From: CAMLQK01 sp035690865
Lineage (GTDB): Bacteria; Patescibacteriota; Saccharimonadia; Saccharimonadales; UBA4665
DNA: 64,000 bases
Direction: 5' to 3'
NCBI GenBank assembly: GCA_035690865.1
Contig: DASSKE010000004.1
Location: forward strand, 191,955-255,954
Within the stretch, counting starts at the first letter, position 1. Every line of letters starts with the position of its first letter. Below, piece after piece: positions 23,462-32,804 of this stretch. Below the pieces are notes generated by a model. It ran no database searches. It saw nothing but the letters and a program-made list of their open reading frames with translations, and was not told the origin of the DNA. The translations under genes and the position numbers were made by a program.

Positions 23462-23627
23462 AATGCATATTATACCATCTTTAATTGGCTTCAACAAAGC
23501 CTGGTCATACATATGGATATATAGCGTAAGCATAATGTGCTCATAGATTGCTGTGATATTTTTAACGAACACATGCTCGCAATTACTTGTATCCTATAGA
23601 ATTGTGACCAACATTAATGGGGGTGTA

Positions 23628-25580
23628 ATGTACATGAAAGTTCATATTCAAAATGTGCGGCGTATTTTGACTTCAATTGCCTTATATGGAGCGCTCGCTG
23701 GTGTGCTGGTAGCCTTAACACCGCTGTCGGCGTTCGCTGCCGCGAGCCAGACTAGCCGTGCTCAGCTTTTTGCTGATGCCGCACAGGAGTTCGGCGTACC
23801 GCAATCCGTGCTTTTGTCGGTATCTTATAACGAGTCGCGTTGGGATTCGCATGGCGGCCAGCCAAGCGTAAATGGCGGGTATGGTCTTATGAACCTGACG
23901 ACACACATGACTCAAGAAGTTGACGGGCGTGGCGATCTCTCACGTCCGCTCACGGCTACGGTGAGCCAATCAAAAACATACACGCTTGATAAGGCTGCTC
24001 AGCTTCTGGGAAGCAACCCCGATACGCTTAAGAATGATGACCGGCAGAATGTTCGTGGTGCAGCGGCACTATTGGCGTATTACGCCAAGCAGACAAACGA
24101 TGGTAAGCTGCCCGACAGCATCGGTGGGTGGTACGCTGCAGTGGCTGCGCTCAGCGGTAGCTCAGTGCGCGATTCGGCAGCAGACTTTGCAAATAGCGTG
24201 TACCAAACCATACAACAAGGCGTGCAACGCCGCACTACGGATAACCAGTGGCTCAACATCCCTGCCTCTGCTGCCGTACCTAACAAAGACCTGCTTCAGA
24301 ATCTACCTTTTAATGCCCAAACTAACAAATCTGCAAATGGCACCGACTGTCCTTCTGACTTGCAGTGTCGTTTTGTCCTCGCTGGTTATGCAGCCAATAG
24401 CACAGACCCGGCTGATTATGGCAACTACGACCCCGCAAATCGCCCTAAAGATATGAAAATAAAGTATATTGTTATTCACGACACAGAAGGATCCTACCAG
24501 AGCGCAATTGACCATTTTCAGGACACGACTTCTTACGTAAGTGCCCATTACGTTATCCGCTCATCAGATGGTGCTATAACCGAGATGGTTCGTCCTAGTG
24601 ATGTGGCCTGGACTGCTGGCAATTGGTATATGAACATGCATTCCATAAATATCGAGCACGAAGGCTTTGCTAATGATGGCGCTGGCTGGTATACCGAAGC
24701 AATGTACCAGTCATCTGCCAAGCTTGTGCGTTATTTGGCGCGGCAATACAACATTCCTCTAGACCGGCAACATATTATTGGCCATGACGAGGTTTCCAAA
24801 GTACGAGGCTCGGCCGTAGCCGGCTCTCACTGGGATCCGGGTGCATACTGGGACTGGAGCCATTACATGGATTTAGTACAGAACAAAACCGTTAGTGATG
24901 TTGCCGACCTCTTTAACTCCTCTAGGCAGATCTCCCAGGGCAGAACAATTCAGATAAGTCCGGCATTCGCGTCCAATCAGCCTGAAGTAACCGATTGTTC
25001 CACCGGAACCTGCATAACGCTTCCCAAGCAGGGTGCCAACTTTGTGTACTTGCACACTGGGCCCGATGCAACGTCTCCGCTTTTATCTAATAAGTACCTG
25101 CATCCTGACGGTAGCCCAGGAACAACCCGGCATGACGATTGGAGCGCCAAAGCTACCGATGGCCAGCGGTTCGTAGTTGCAGATGCCACGAGGGATTGGA
25201 CGGGTATATGGTATAACGGTATAATCGGCTGGTTTTACAATCCGCCCCAGGCACGGAACGCTCATGTGGTGGCAAGTACCAAGGTTCAAGCCCGAGCCGG
25301 GTTAGACGAAGTGCCGGTTTACGTAACGGCATACCCGGAAGCGGCAGTGTATCCAAGTGAGGTGCCACCGGCTGCCCAGAACCAACTGTATACTTTGCCT
25401 AAGGATCAGCTCTACGCCGCTTTAGAGGTTAATAATCCAACTGACTATTTTTATGACGCGACGCTTAACTTTAGCAAGCCGTATGACCACGTGATCTTTA
25501 AAGGTCACGACAAATATATTGAGATATCTTACAACCACCGCGTAGCTTTTGTTAATGCCAAGGACGTAACCTTCCGCTAG
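23628..25580 (+). CDS. Secreted transglycosylase-like / N-acetylmuramoyl-L-alanine amidase with SH3-like domain
   Basis: A 650-residue exported wall hydrolase from ATG 23628, with GGGGG upstream. A signal peptide (residues 1-37, ending SAFA) is followed by an SLT-like module: FGVPQSVLLSVSYNESRWD carries the catalytic Glu and GGYGLMNL the usual second motif. An Amidase_2 domain at about 279-420 follows: IKYIVIHDTEGS, SAHYVIR and QHIIGHDEV provide the zinc His residues, with WDPG at its end. Next is an SH3-like wall-binding segment (NFVYLHTGPDATS ... GIWYNGIIGWF). One protein could thus cut both glycan strands and stem peptides, either its own or those of a host bacterium. Confidence 0.85.
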   Translation: MYMKVHIQNVRRILTSIALYGALAGVLVALTPLSAFAAASQTSRAQLFADAAQEFGVPQSVLLSVSYNESRWDSHGGQPSVNGGYGLMNLTTHMTQEVDGRGDLSRPLTATVSQSKTYTLDKAAQLLGSNPDTLKNDDRQNVRGAAALLAYYAKQTNDGKLPDSIGGWYAAVAALSGSSVRDSAADFANSVYQTIQQGVQRRTTDNQWLNIPASAAVPNKDLLQNLPFNAQTNKSANGTDCPSDLQCRFVLAGYAANSTDPADYGNYDPANRPKDMKIKYIVIHDTEGSYQSAIDHFQDTTSYVSAHYVIRSSDGAITEMVRPSDVAWTAGNWYMNMHSINIEHEGFANDGAGWYTEAMYQSSAKLVRYLARQYNIPLDRQHIIGHDEVSKVRGSAVAGSHWDPGAYWDWSHYMDLVQNKTVSDVADLFNSSRQISQGRTIQISPAFASNQPEVTDCSTGTCITLPKQGANFVYLHTGPDATSPLLSNKYLHPDGSPGTTRHDDWSAKATDGQRFVVADATRDWTGIWYNGIIGWFYNPPQARNAHVVASTKVQARAGLDEVPVYVTAYPEAAVYPSEVPPAAQNQLYTLPKDQLYAALEVNNPTDYFYDATLNFSKPYDHVIFKGHDKYIEISYNHRVAFVNAKDVTFR

Positions 25581-25595
25581 TGACGTCAACGTCAA

Positions 25596-26615
25596 CTACG
25601 GATAAATATAAGCCGAGAATTTACTGAGTGGGCTGTATGAGTAACGGAAGTGTCCCTGCCAGTCGTAGTTCATCTCGCTTACCAGAACGTAACCTGCTGG
25701 CACGACCTGATTCTCGTAGGTTTGGCCAGGAAGTGCCTGCACAATAGCTACGTGGCCGTAGATTCCGGCGGTTTCTACAGCAATACTACCTACTGCGGGC
25801 GCTGCGTGTGTTGGGTAATTTGAGGTGTAGGCCCAGCGGTTAGCGTTCCCCGTTACATGAAAGTCAGTGTGGCCTTCTATGGTGGTAAAGTACCAGTACG
25901 CGTATGACGTACATTCACGATTGATGCGGTCGCCACTGTATGACACGGTGCGGATGCTGTCCATGCGGGCGTCGCACCACTCCATGGGGTAGCCTCCATT
26001 GCCAGCGCCACTGTCGCACGCACCGCCTGAGCCAGTTGGCTTAACTGGAGTTACTGCCACCGTATCCTTTTGAATTAAAGAGGCTTGTTGGGCTTGCTCA
26101 CGAGTAATAACTGGCACATCTTTGTTGCCCTCGGGCTGTATAACAGAAGCCAAGTTACTTGGTGTCAAGCCGGACGCTGTACCAAAAATATGCCCTGCTC
26201 CATGGCCAATAGCTACAAACGGAAAAATAATCACATGGCCGGTAAATGTGAGAGCGGCGCCTATGCCGTGTAATGTAGCCATGGTGCCTGTGCCTATTGC
26301 ATGAAGTGTTGCGGCGGTGGCGTGCTGTGTAGCGCGTTCGGCCTTTGCCATGCCGTCGGTTACAGCAACGGTGGCACGCAATGTTTGCGCCTCAAACCTG
26401 CTCACCGAGCGCTCTATGTCGGTAGAAAGCTCGCCGGTATAGTTTGGCTCGGCTGCCGTAATCTCGGAGTTATGAATGCGTGTGGTAAAGTTTGAGCGAT
26501 GCGCTTGCAGTGTTTGACTACAAAGGCTGAGGAGTAAAAAATCTATGCTAATAAACAGGGCGACGTACAACAGTCGCCGTTTATTTTGTAGGATGTCTAC
26601 GAAATTGAACAGCAT
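25596..26615 (-). CDS. Membrane-anchored CHAP-domain cysteine amidase/endopeptidase
   Basis: A 339-residue protein from ATG 26615, with GAGGTGG 11 bases upstream; GTG at 26630 overlaps that site. The N-terminal span (residues 15-36) is followed by a Thr/Ala/His-rich linker containing a second hydrophobic stretch. The C-terminal CHAP domain has catalytic Cys in RECTSYAYWYF and His in GHVAIVQALPG. CHAP enzymes cleave peptidoglycan cross-bridges or stem-peptide amides. It converges on the amidase gene with a 15-base gap. TATAAT (26647-26652, minus strand) is the probable -10 box, giving a normal leader. Confidence 0.85.
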   Translation of the reverse strand: MLFNFVDILQNKRRLLYVALFISIDFLLLSLCSQTLQAHRSNFTTRIHNSEITAAEPNYTGELSTDIERSVSRFEAQTLRATVAVTDGMAKAERATQHATAATLHAIGTGTMATLHGIGAALTFTGHVIIFPFVAIGHGAGHIFGTASGLTPSNLASVIQPEGNKDVPVITREQAQQASLIQKDTVAVTPVKPTGSGGACDSGAGNGGYPMEWCDARMDSIRTVSYSGDRINRECTSYAYWYFTTIEGHTDFHVTGNANRWAYTSNYPTHAAPAVGSIAVETAGIYGHVAIVQALPGQTYENQVVPAGYVLVSEMNYDWQGHFRYSYSPLSKFSAYIYP

Positions 26616-26762
26616 AGAACCAGCTACCACCTCAAGGTTACACCATATTATATCCTATTCTTGCGCAAAAAGCACGTTCAATAGATAAGCATTAGGGGCT
26701 CACTGTCGAAAGATTAGATTATACAACAGCGACGCTGTTACTTTCTTGTACAATAGTGCGGT

Positions 26763-28667
26763 ATGTATGCCAAGAACGTAAAGCCAGAACTTGCCGCCCG
26801 GGTTGCCGAAGAAGTTGAATGCTTCCAGCTACCTCCTGATTGGCGTGATGGCCGCGAACCGGTACGCGGCTTTGCTATTGACGAAGGTCGTACGGTAAAA
26901 GCCGATGATGCCCTACTGGCTACCGCTCATGCCGACGGCAGTTACACGTTGCCAGTGAGCATCGCAGATGCCGGAAGCTTTTTGGCGGTACCTTGTGCCA
27001 TGCGTAGTCTGGCGCGTATCCGCGGATACGCGTGGGTAGATAAAGATGGCGCATATCCTTTGTGGCCAAACGCGATTACACTTAATTACTTTAGCCTTAC
27101 CGGTAACGCAGAGCGCCCGGGAGTGACGATGTATCTGCCGGTAGATGCGGATGGCGTATCGGGTGAGCCGCAACTTGCGCGAACAATTGTGCGGGCCCAA
27201 AAATGTCGGCGTGAGCGTTTTGACCAAGCCATAAAAGCAGACACACCCGAGAATAAGCCGTTTGCGACGCTTTACGCCGCGGCAAAAAAACTGCAACGGT
27301 ACCGCGAAAATCACACAACTTCCGAACAGCGCTTTCCTGCGGACGCTCCTCCTTCTACTCTTGTGGCCAACGAAATAATCTATGCCTCTAACCGGGCAGC
27401 TGCCCGTTTTGTTTTGGAGCGGAGTATCCCGGCTATTTATCGCTTGGGCAAGGAGGCGGACCGTGAAATGGCCTTGCTCGGCACATCGGCAGACCTAAAA
27501 GATGAGGCTGATGCGCAAGTACGTATTTCGTCGCCGCTCCGCCGTTACTCAGATTTTGTGTCACAGGCCAATATAGTAGCCTACCTCACCGGCGAGCCAT
27601 TTCCGTTTAACGAAGATGCGGTTGCTTCTATTGTCGAACAATATAATGCCCGCCGGCAAAAACGTAAGATACCAAACGCCATTAAGGCCCAGGGTATCCA
27701 CGACGGCATACGCGCGGGCACGGCCGGACTCAGTGATATTATGAGAGCATTTGCCATTCCTGAGCATGTCCCTGGAAGCGCCAAGATCCGGCGTGAGGCC
27801 TTTGACTATGCAATTGTTGACCCGCAAAAGATCAGGAATCTGCTAGAAGTATTACGCTCAAGCAATGTTGTTATAACGCGCGCCCGTCGGCCAGACGATG
27901 AGGTTCAGACATCGCGAGTGCTGCAAGCCAAAGATGGCACCGTTTTTCCGTATCCGCCATTTATTCCTAAAATAAAAACACTCAAACAGGCCGCCGAGCG
28001 TGTGCACCAACAGCGTACCGATGCTCAGACGCTGGCTAAGATTGCTCGACTCCCCGAAGACATTGCATTGCCCTGGTATTTGTCGGCCGAAGAGGCGCCT
28101 GAAGTGCTCATTGCGCCGCAGCAATTACGGACGGCTGCGTCGCGATTAGGCATGAAGCTTCGCACTTCATGCGCGAGAACACCAGAAGGACAAATGACAG
28201 TAGAAGTTGCCGCCGTAAAAGGCAATCTGGTGCATCGTATGGAGGCAACCGAGAATACCGAAGAGCTGGCGCGTTGCAAAGCGGCATATCAATTAATGCA
28301 GACCCACCAAGAACTTGCCTATACCGAGCAGCAAGGCCTTGAGGCAACCGAAGAAGAACGTCAGGCGCTGAATGCCCTCACCCGCCTTGACCCTAAACAT
28401 GGCCATAGTGCCCGACACTATCTGCTGGAGTTTTTGCAAAAACACTCGCGCGAGAATGTTGCTGGCACTGACTATCGTATAGAGGAGCATACCGATGACA
28501 GCGGCACAACGTCTGTGTGTACGCTTACCTTTACGCACCAAGATACTCCTTTTACTATAACCGCCACCACTGGTAAGGGTAGCTTGAAGAAGTTAAAGGA
28601 TTTGGCTGCCTATCGTGGCCTCTTGGCAGTAGAAGCGCCCATTCTTAACCGTTTACGCCGCTCGTAA
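26763..28667 (+). CDS. RNB-domain (RNase II/R-like) protein with C-terminal dsRBD-like segment
   Basis: A 634-residue protein. The RNB core begins AIDEGRTVKADDALLA: Asp40, Asp48 and Asp49 match the catalytic Asp cluster, but the position of the second Asp (RNase II Asp207) is Lys46. Later RNB blocks are VSIADAGSFL and RISSPLRRYSDFVSQ. There are no N-terminal cold-shock domains and no C-terminal S1. Instead the last 100 residues (SARHYLLEFLQKHS, Y..EEHTDDSGTTSVCTLTF, ATTGKGSLKKLKDLAAYRG) look like a double-stranded-RNA-binding motif. TACAAT (26749-26754) lies 8 bases before the ATG. It may be a 3'-5' exoribonuclease specialised for structured RNA, or inactive. Confidence 0.7.
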   Translation: MYAKNVKPELAARVAEEVECFQLPPDWRDGREPVRGFAIDEGRTVKADDALLATAHADGSYTLPVSIADAGSFLAVPCAMRSLARIRGYAWVDKDGAYPLWPNAITLNYFSLTGNAERPGVTMYLPVDADGVSGEPQLARTIVRAQKCRRERFDQAIKADTPENKPFATLYAAAKKLQRYRENHTTSEQRFPADAPPSTLVANEIIYASNRAAARFVLERSIPAIYRLGKEADREMALLGTSADLKDEADAQVRISSPLRRYSDFVSQANIVAYLTGEPFPFNEDAVASIVEQYNARRQKRKIPNAIKAQGIHDGIRAGTAGLSDIMRAFAIPEHVPGSAKIRREAFDYAIVDPQKIRNLLEVLRSSNVVITRARRPDDEVQTSRVLQAKDGTVFPYPPFIPKIKTLKQAAERVHQQRTDAQTLAKIARLPEDIALPWYLSAEEAPEVLIAPQQLRTAASRLGMKLRTSCARTPEGQMTVEVAAVKGNLVHRMEATENTEELARCKAAYQLMQTHQELAYTEQQGLEATEEERQALNALTRLDPKHGHSARHYLLEFLQKHSRENVAGTDYRIEEHTDDSGTTSVCTLTFTHQDTPFTITATTGKGSLKKLKDLAAYRGLLAVEAPILNRLRRS

Positions 28668-28672
28668 TGTAG

Positions 28673-30007
28673 TTATTTTACGACCGATTTGAGGAGTGTG
28701 CGGTCGGTGGGGTTTGTGGGGTCGGCCCGTCCGGCCACTAAAAGTCGGAACTCTTGAGGCTCAGAAATCGCCCGCTGCAAAGTAGTAACTGCTTTAACGG
28801 TGCCGTTAACATACGACAAATCGCTGTGCATCGGATAATGGTCGGTGCCGGCGGTGGCACGGCGCAGAACGCGGTATGCTCCCTCTTGGTAGCTCATGAT
28901 GTCTTGTTCTGTCGGCGGCTGTTCGGAACTGAGTGCCCGGTAGCGCCATAACGCCTCGTGCGCCTGCCTAAATGACATGCCTCGCAACAAGAATCCAATG
29001 CCAACATAATGAATCTCCCCCGACAATCGGTGGCCACCACCTGCTGCCGCCTCAAATGCTACAGCGCTCGCCTCCTCTATGGGTAAATAGCCGGTAGTCC
29101 CATATTTAAGGATTGGCTCGCTGCTGAGTTCACCGTTCATGGTTCGCACTGTATGCCAGAGCTCATGGGCAACAAGTCTGCCAAGCTTTTCGGCGGGTTG
29201 AGGGCGCCGGTTCTTTGGAATGAGCAGCCGATTGGTCTTTGCTTCGGGGCCGATTGCCTGACGTGTTTCGTCAAACGCTACTGTCCAGACTGGCGTTTCT
29301 TTATTCTCCCCAAGCTGAATGCGTGGCAGGCAGCGCGAGAATATGGCGTGCAGATCATCAGGCGCAAGATCTGGCCCGCTCGTTGGCAACTCGTCGAGTA
29401 TACCGTCAAAAAGCTCAGCGCCTTTTTGCTGAATGAGCGCTAGAACTTCTGGCGTAGCGGTGGGCAGTGCGTCAGTTACGGCCGGAATATCACCAAGCAT
29501 TTCGTTTAGCTCATCGCGCACTTGCCGCCGATTGACTGCCGAAGCCTCGCCGTGGGGTAGCTCAAGGCTGTGGGCGTCGGACCAGAAGCTAGTCATAAGA
29601 TGGTTGAATATCTGGAAGTTAAAAGTGCCATGCACTTGCGAAGTCAGAACGTGAGCGGGAGCGCTAAAGTCCGCTCGCGTTTCTCCCCTTGCCCGCTGTC
29701 GGACAACTTGCTGACACAGCTTGAGCCATTCTATCTCGTGCCTGCTATGAACAACGGTTTCTTTATATGCGGCATGGCCCATGGTGCCCTCGGTTTCGTT
29801 TAATAGCGCTTGGCCAATGTGCTCTACACGTTGTGTGGTATGGTCTAGGTTTGTGTTAAGTAAAAATGGATAAGTATGCTGCGGCTCATCAATATATCCA
29901 GCTAAAAACGCTTCTTGCTGCTCTTGCTGGTTGGTCATTCGGTGTGTCACTTGAGCGGGCGGAAGCGTGGTTTGTAATTCGTCGTACAGAGTCTCGATAG
30001 TTCTCAT
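28673..30007 (-). CDS. Putative zincin, DUF1704/MATCAP-like
   Basis: A 444-residue protein. The C-terminal half has VAHELWHTVRTMNG, an HExxH site. Further on PIEEASAVAFEAA offers the third, Glu, ligand, and FRQAHEALWRYRAL resembles the 'F.eay..l' helix of DUF1704 proteins. That group includes the eukaryotic MATCAP tyrosine/glutamate carboxypeptidases, so C-terminal trimming of a protein is a possible role. The N-terminal 230 residues are helical and unassigned. ATG 30007 is preferred over 30043 because TATAAG lies 9 bases before it. Confidence 0.5.
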   Translation of the reverse strand: MRTIETLYDELQTTLPPAQVTHRMTNQQEQQEAFLAGYIDEPQHTYPFLLNTNLDHTTQRVEHIGQALLNETEGTMGHAAYKETVVHSRHEIEWLKLCQQVVRQRARGETRADFSAPAHVLTSQVHGTFNFQIFNHLMTSFWSDAHSLELPHGEASAVNRRQVRDELNEMLGDIPAVTDALPTATPEVLALIQQKGAELFDGILDELPTSGPDLAPDDLHAIFSRCLPRIQLGENKETPVWTVAFDETRQAIGPEAKTNRLLIPKNRRPQPAEKLGRLVAHELWHTVRTMNGELSSEPILKYGTTGYLPIEEASAVAFEAAAGGGHRLSGEIHYVGIGFLLRGMSFRQAHEALWRYRALSSEQPPTEQDIMSYQEGAYRVLRRATAGTDHYPMHSDLSYVNGTVKAVTTLQRAISEPQEFRLLVAGRADPTNPTDRTLLKSVVK

Positions 30008-30058
30008 GCGTTTTAGCTTATAGTGCGGCAAATGCTTATGCAAGCCTTGGACAGAACT

Positions 30059-30946
30059 TTATAAGGTGCCATCGCGACGTAGGTACGATTGTCGCAGATA
30101 GCGCCGCTGGTTTTGGGGAACGGCTTCTTGCCCGCTGCCGGGCGGCGTCTGTCCGTGAGCCACAATATGCTGGTTGGTAATAAGCAGGCTTGTAGGCCGC
30201 AGCGTAAATCGTTCTCGCCCTTCAAACAGTAGTCTGCCGACGTGTCGGAGCAAGCGCTTATCCGTGTCGTTGGTTGTTTCTGGCAGTGTTCTTCCAGTAA
30301 GGCGGACCATCCAAAGTCCATTATTTTGGCGCTCCAGTACAGGAAATGGGCTGTACTCGTGGCCAACACCCCGCATCTCTAAAGAGCGCCCTTCCATAAA
30401 TCGAGGCTGGCTGAGCGCTTCAACCTCGCCGGCAGTAAGCTTGTCAACCATGTCTTGTACATTAGAAAGCAGGCTGATGCCGCCGCCTCGTGGGTCAGTC
30501 CGCAAGCTGTAAAGTGCACGGTAATCAGGCGGGTTGGTAGTGTTCGCGGCATCAATGCGTATGGGATTTTCGCCAGCTCCCGGATGGGCTGCAGCATTCA
30601 CACCTATGTCTTGCCAAAAGCCATTCTTCGGAGACAGTATAAAAGGCTGGCCTATGAGCGCGCAGAGGGCGGTCGGTACGGTCATATCCTTATGCATGGG
30701 GCCAGTCGGCACGTCGCCGATAACCAGGTAACCTCTTGCACTGCGCTCGGTAGCCAAATCGCTACGCATTCTGGTTATGAGCGGCGTAATGCCGGGCACT
30801 CGGCGCAAAGCATAGCGATAATTATCAACTGTATCGAGGGCAAGGTTCTCATCTTCAAAATCTGTCGGAGGCGGCAAGGTAAAGGACGTTTCGTAAAGGG
30901 TTTCGGCTACGCCCTCTGGTAAGTGATACAGATTTGGCGTTTTCAT
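30059..30946 (-). CDS. TauD/clavaminate synthase-like Fe(II)/2-oxoglutarate oxygenase, degenerate site
   Basis: A 295-residue protein. The stretch PPDYRALYSLRTDPRGGGISLLSNVQDMVDKL matches in order the 'PPdyl.L.clr.D..GGg..lv...' part of TauD-type dioxygenases. The end, IVAHGQTPPG...RRYLRQSYLRR, matches the distal His and Arg block. The proximal Fe ligand motif HxD would fall at RIDAAN, where His is replaced by Arg; a nearby HPGAGE might substitute. So the fold is likely but catalysis is uncertain. It lies 51 bases upstream of the DUF1704-like gene on the same strand and may form an operon with it. Confidence 0.5.
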   Translation of the reverse strand: MKTPNLYHLPEGVAETLYETSFTLPPPTDFEDENLALDTVDNYRYALRRVPGITPLITRMRSDLATERSARGYLVIGDVPTGPMHKDMTVPTALCALIGQPFILSPKNGFWQDIGVNAAAHPGAGENPIRIDAANTTNPPDYRALYSLRTDPRGGGISLLSNVQDMVDKLTAGEVEALSQPRFMEGRSLEMRGVGHEYSPFPVLERQNNGLWMVRLTGRTLPETTNDTDKRLLRHVGRLLFEGRERFTLRPTSLLITNQHIVAHGQTPPGSGQEAVPQNQRRYLRQSYLRRDGTL

Positions 30947-31000
30947 GGTATCTATTTAAGCATATTTGACTGTGCTATGCTGAAAATAAGGAGCGACTGC

Positions 31001-31675
31001 ATGCATACAATGCCTGAATCAGTTATCTACCCCAACTTATACATCGAAGGAATTCCAGCTCGCGTCGACTTCTTGACCGAAGCAGAGGCTTGTGCGGTAA
31101 CCAGGCAGGTTCTGGGGCTGGTGGTAAATTCCTACAGTAGCCAGTTCGAAGGTGCTGCCGGTCGATTGCCAAATGGCACATTTGCTTCGTGCTACCAAAC
31201 AGCCGAGGCTTACGAGCGTTTTCAAAACAGAGTAATTCCGCGGGTGTATGCCCGTGATGGGGGATATCTTGGCGTACGACACCCTCAAAACCAACGACAA
31301 TTCTTAGGCATTTGTAAAATGCTGCCGGGCAAATACTTAGACGAACGGTTTGACGGAATGACATGTTTAGCTGAAGTGCTTACAGATCCGTTATATCAAC
31401 GTCAAAAGATTGGCTCGGCTATGCTTTTGGCCTACTTAAGCCACGATGTACCTACACGAGGCGTGGTATTGAGCGCTTTTAACGACAGCCCAGTAAACGA
31501 GTGGTATCGTTCGCTTGGACTGGAAGATGGCGAGCCAAGCGAAACGCTCAAGCTTGGCCATGGCCTCAGCCTTCCGCAGCATTATATGGCAACACCGCCA
31601 ACAATGCGTTCGCGTGATGTTACGAACCGATTGGCTGATGTCCCTGCTTTGCAAGAATGGCATGCAATATACTAG
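31001..31675 (+). CDS. GNAT family N-acetyltransferase
   Basis: A 224-residue protein from ATG 31001, with AAGGAG 8 bases upstream and TATGCT (30976-30981) as -10 box; the frame to 30923 is not needed. The acetyl-CoA loop is YQRQKIGSAMLL (Q/R-x-x-G-x-G/A), preceded by the strand CLAEVLTDP and followed by SAFNDSPVNEWYRSLGLE, the motif B region. The acceptor is unknown. It ends with a 4-base convergent overlap with the Sir2-like gene. Confidence 0.75.
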   Translation: MHTMPESVIYPNLYIEGIPARVDFLTEAEACAVTRQVLGLVVNSYSSQFEGAAGRLPNGTFASCYQTAEAYERFQNRVIPRVYARDGGYLGVRHPQNQRQFLGICKMLPGKYLDERFDGMTCLAEVLTDPLYQRQKIGSAMLLAYLSHDVPTRGVVLSAFNDSPVNEWYRSLGLEDGEPSETLKLGHGLSLPQHYMATPPTMRSRDVTNRLADVPALQEWHAIY

Positions 31676-32679
31676 CGCGCCTGCAAGCTTTCTAACAAGG
31701 CGGGCAATGTGCTATTTACGTCCCCCTGCAATACCAGATCGTTACGGCGAACATTGGCTAACTCGCTGCCTTCCGCAGTATTGCAGGCCAGAATGGTGGT
31801 TTTACTGTCGTTGCTCCTAAGGTATTTGAAGAGGTCCTTGGAGTCGGCGCCAATGCCAATTGCCACAACGAGGCTTACGCCACCTTTCAAAACGCGATGC
31901 CGCAGTTCTCGGGCAAAAAGCTGCTCTTTGTCGGTTGACAGCTCCATCGCCTCTGGCCATGGCCAGGACAGTGTTGGCACCTCAAGGCCCGTGCGCTCAT
32001 GACATTTATCAACATTGAGTGTACCAGCTAACGGAACGTCGTCAAAATGTTGCATTATATCCGAGAAGGCTTTGTGTGTGATGCCTGGCCGTGCGGCATG
32101 CTTTTGCGTGATAAGTTTACCCAGCATGTTCGTAATGTGCGGGATAGTATCCGGGTCAGTCAGAAATTGCTCGGCAAAGGCGCTGTTTTCGGCAGCCTCC
32201 GTGGCAGACGGGCGTCTTAATGTGAATCCAATACGCTTAGCAAGCATTTCATGCGTCCAAACTTGCCTGGCCGAGATTCCCGCGCCGGTCAGATAGAGTG
32301 TCTTGTGCGGATCATGCTCAAGGAGCACATCGGCTGCTTGCTCTACGTTAATATGCTCAGGCAACTCGTGCTCTTGCGGATAGCGCAGATCGTGCAGTGC
32401 ACTTAGTTGTTCGCGTCGCCGAGCGCACATAAGTGCAATAGATTCTTCGGGTGTATCTGCCGGAAAAATGCGCATTTCGCGCAGATCGTCATCGACTCTA
32501 ACGGTGAGAGCTTTGCCCGTTTCGGGCATATCCGAAGAAACAGCGTACGGCAACATTAGGCCAACACTTTGTACTTGTTCGTCCCTAATGATGTAACCAA
32601 GTCCGCCTGTGGCTAACGGTGAGTTGCCATGAGGCTCAAGCGGAAGACCAAAAACTCCGGATGAGCGAGTATTTGCCAT
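31672..32679 (-). CDS. Sir2-like NAD-binding protein with extra N-terminal domain
   Basis: A 335-residue protein. After about 125 residues of unassigned N-terminus the Sir2 pattern begins: LYLTGAGIS (131-136 region), then PGITHKAFSDIM, GTLNVDKCHERTG (compare 'TQNID.LHERAG'), and near the end ILACNTAEGSELANVRRNDLVLQGDVNSTL, the NAD-ribose loop. The usual GIP after GAGIS and a clear LHG catalytic His are not seen, so it could be an NAD hydrolase or a binding protein rather than a deacetylase. No partner typical of Sir2 defence systems is adjacent. Confidence 0.6.
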   Translation of the reverse strand: MANTRSSGVFGLPLEPHGNSPLATGGLGYIIRDEQVQSVGLMLPYAVSSDMPETGKALTVRVDDDLREMRIFPADTPEESIALMCARRREQLSALHDLRYPQEHELPEHINVEQAADVLLEHDPHKTLYLTGAGISARQVWTHEMLAKRIGFTLRRPSATEAAENSAFAEQFLTDPDTIPHITNMLGKLITQKHAARPGITHKAFSDIMQHFDDVPLAGTLNVDKCHERTGLEVPTLSWPWPEAMELSTDKEQLFARELRHRVLKGGVSLVVAIGIGADSKDLFKYLRSNDSKTTILACNTAEGSELANVRRNDLVLQGDVNSTLPALLESLQAR

Positions 32680-32768
32680 AATATCATTTCTGTCGGTGTA
32701 ATTCGTCGGTTCACATGATTCATTTCAGTCATATAACAGCCCTTCTATAACGAGTAAATGATATCACA

Positions 32769-32798
32769 TTGCCAAGGAACGGCCCGGCTTGGTATGCT
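32769..32798 (+). promoter_or_regulatory. Promoter of the 32805 HAD gene, leaderless GTG start
   Basis: TTGCCA (32769-32774), 18-base spacer, TATGCT (32793-32798), then 6 bases to GTG at 32805. Confidence 0.6.
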
Positions 32799-32804
32799 TG
32801 ATAG

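Noticed and set aside
25570..25605. Terminator between the converging amidase and CHAP genes
   Set aside because: The inverted repeat around TGACGTCAACGTCAAC has a bulge and no T run on either side.
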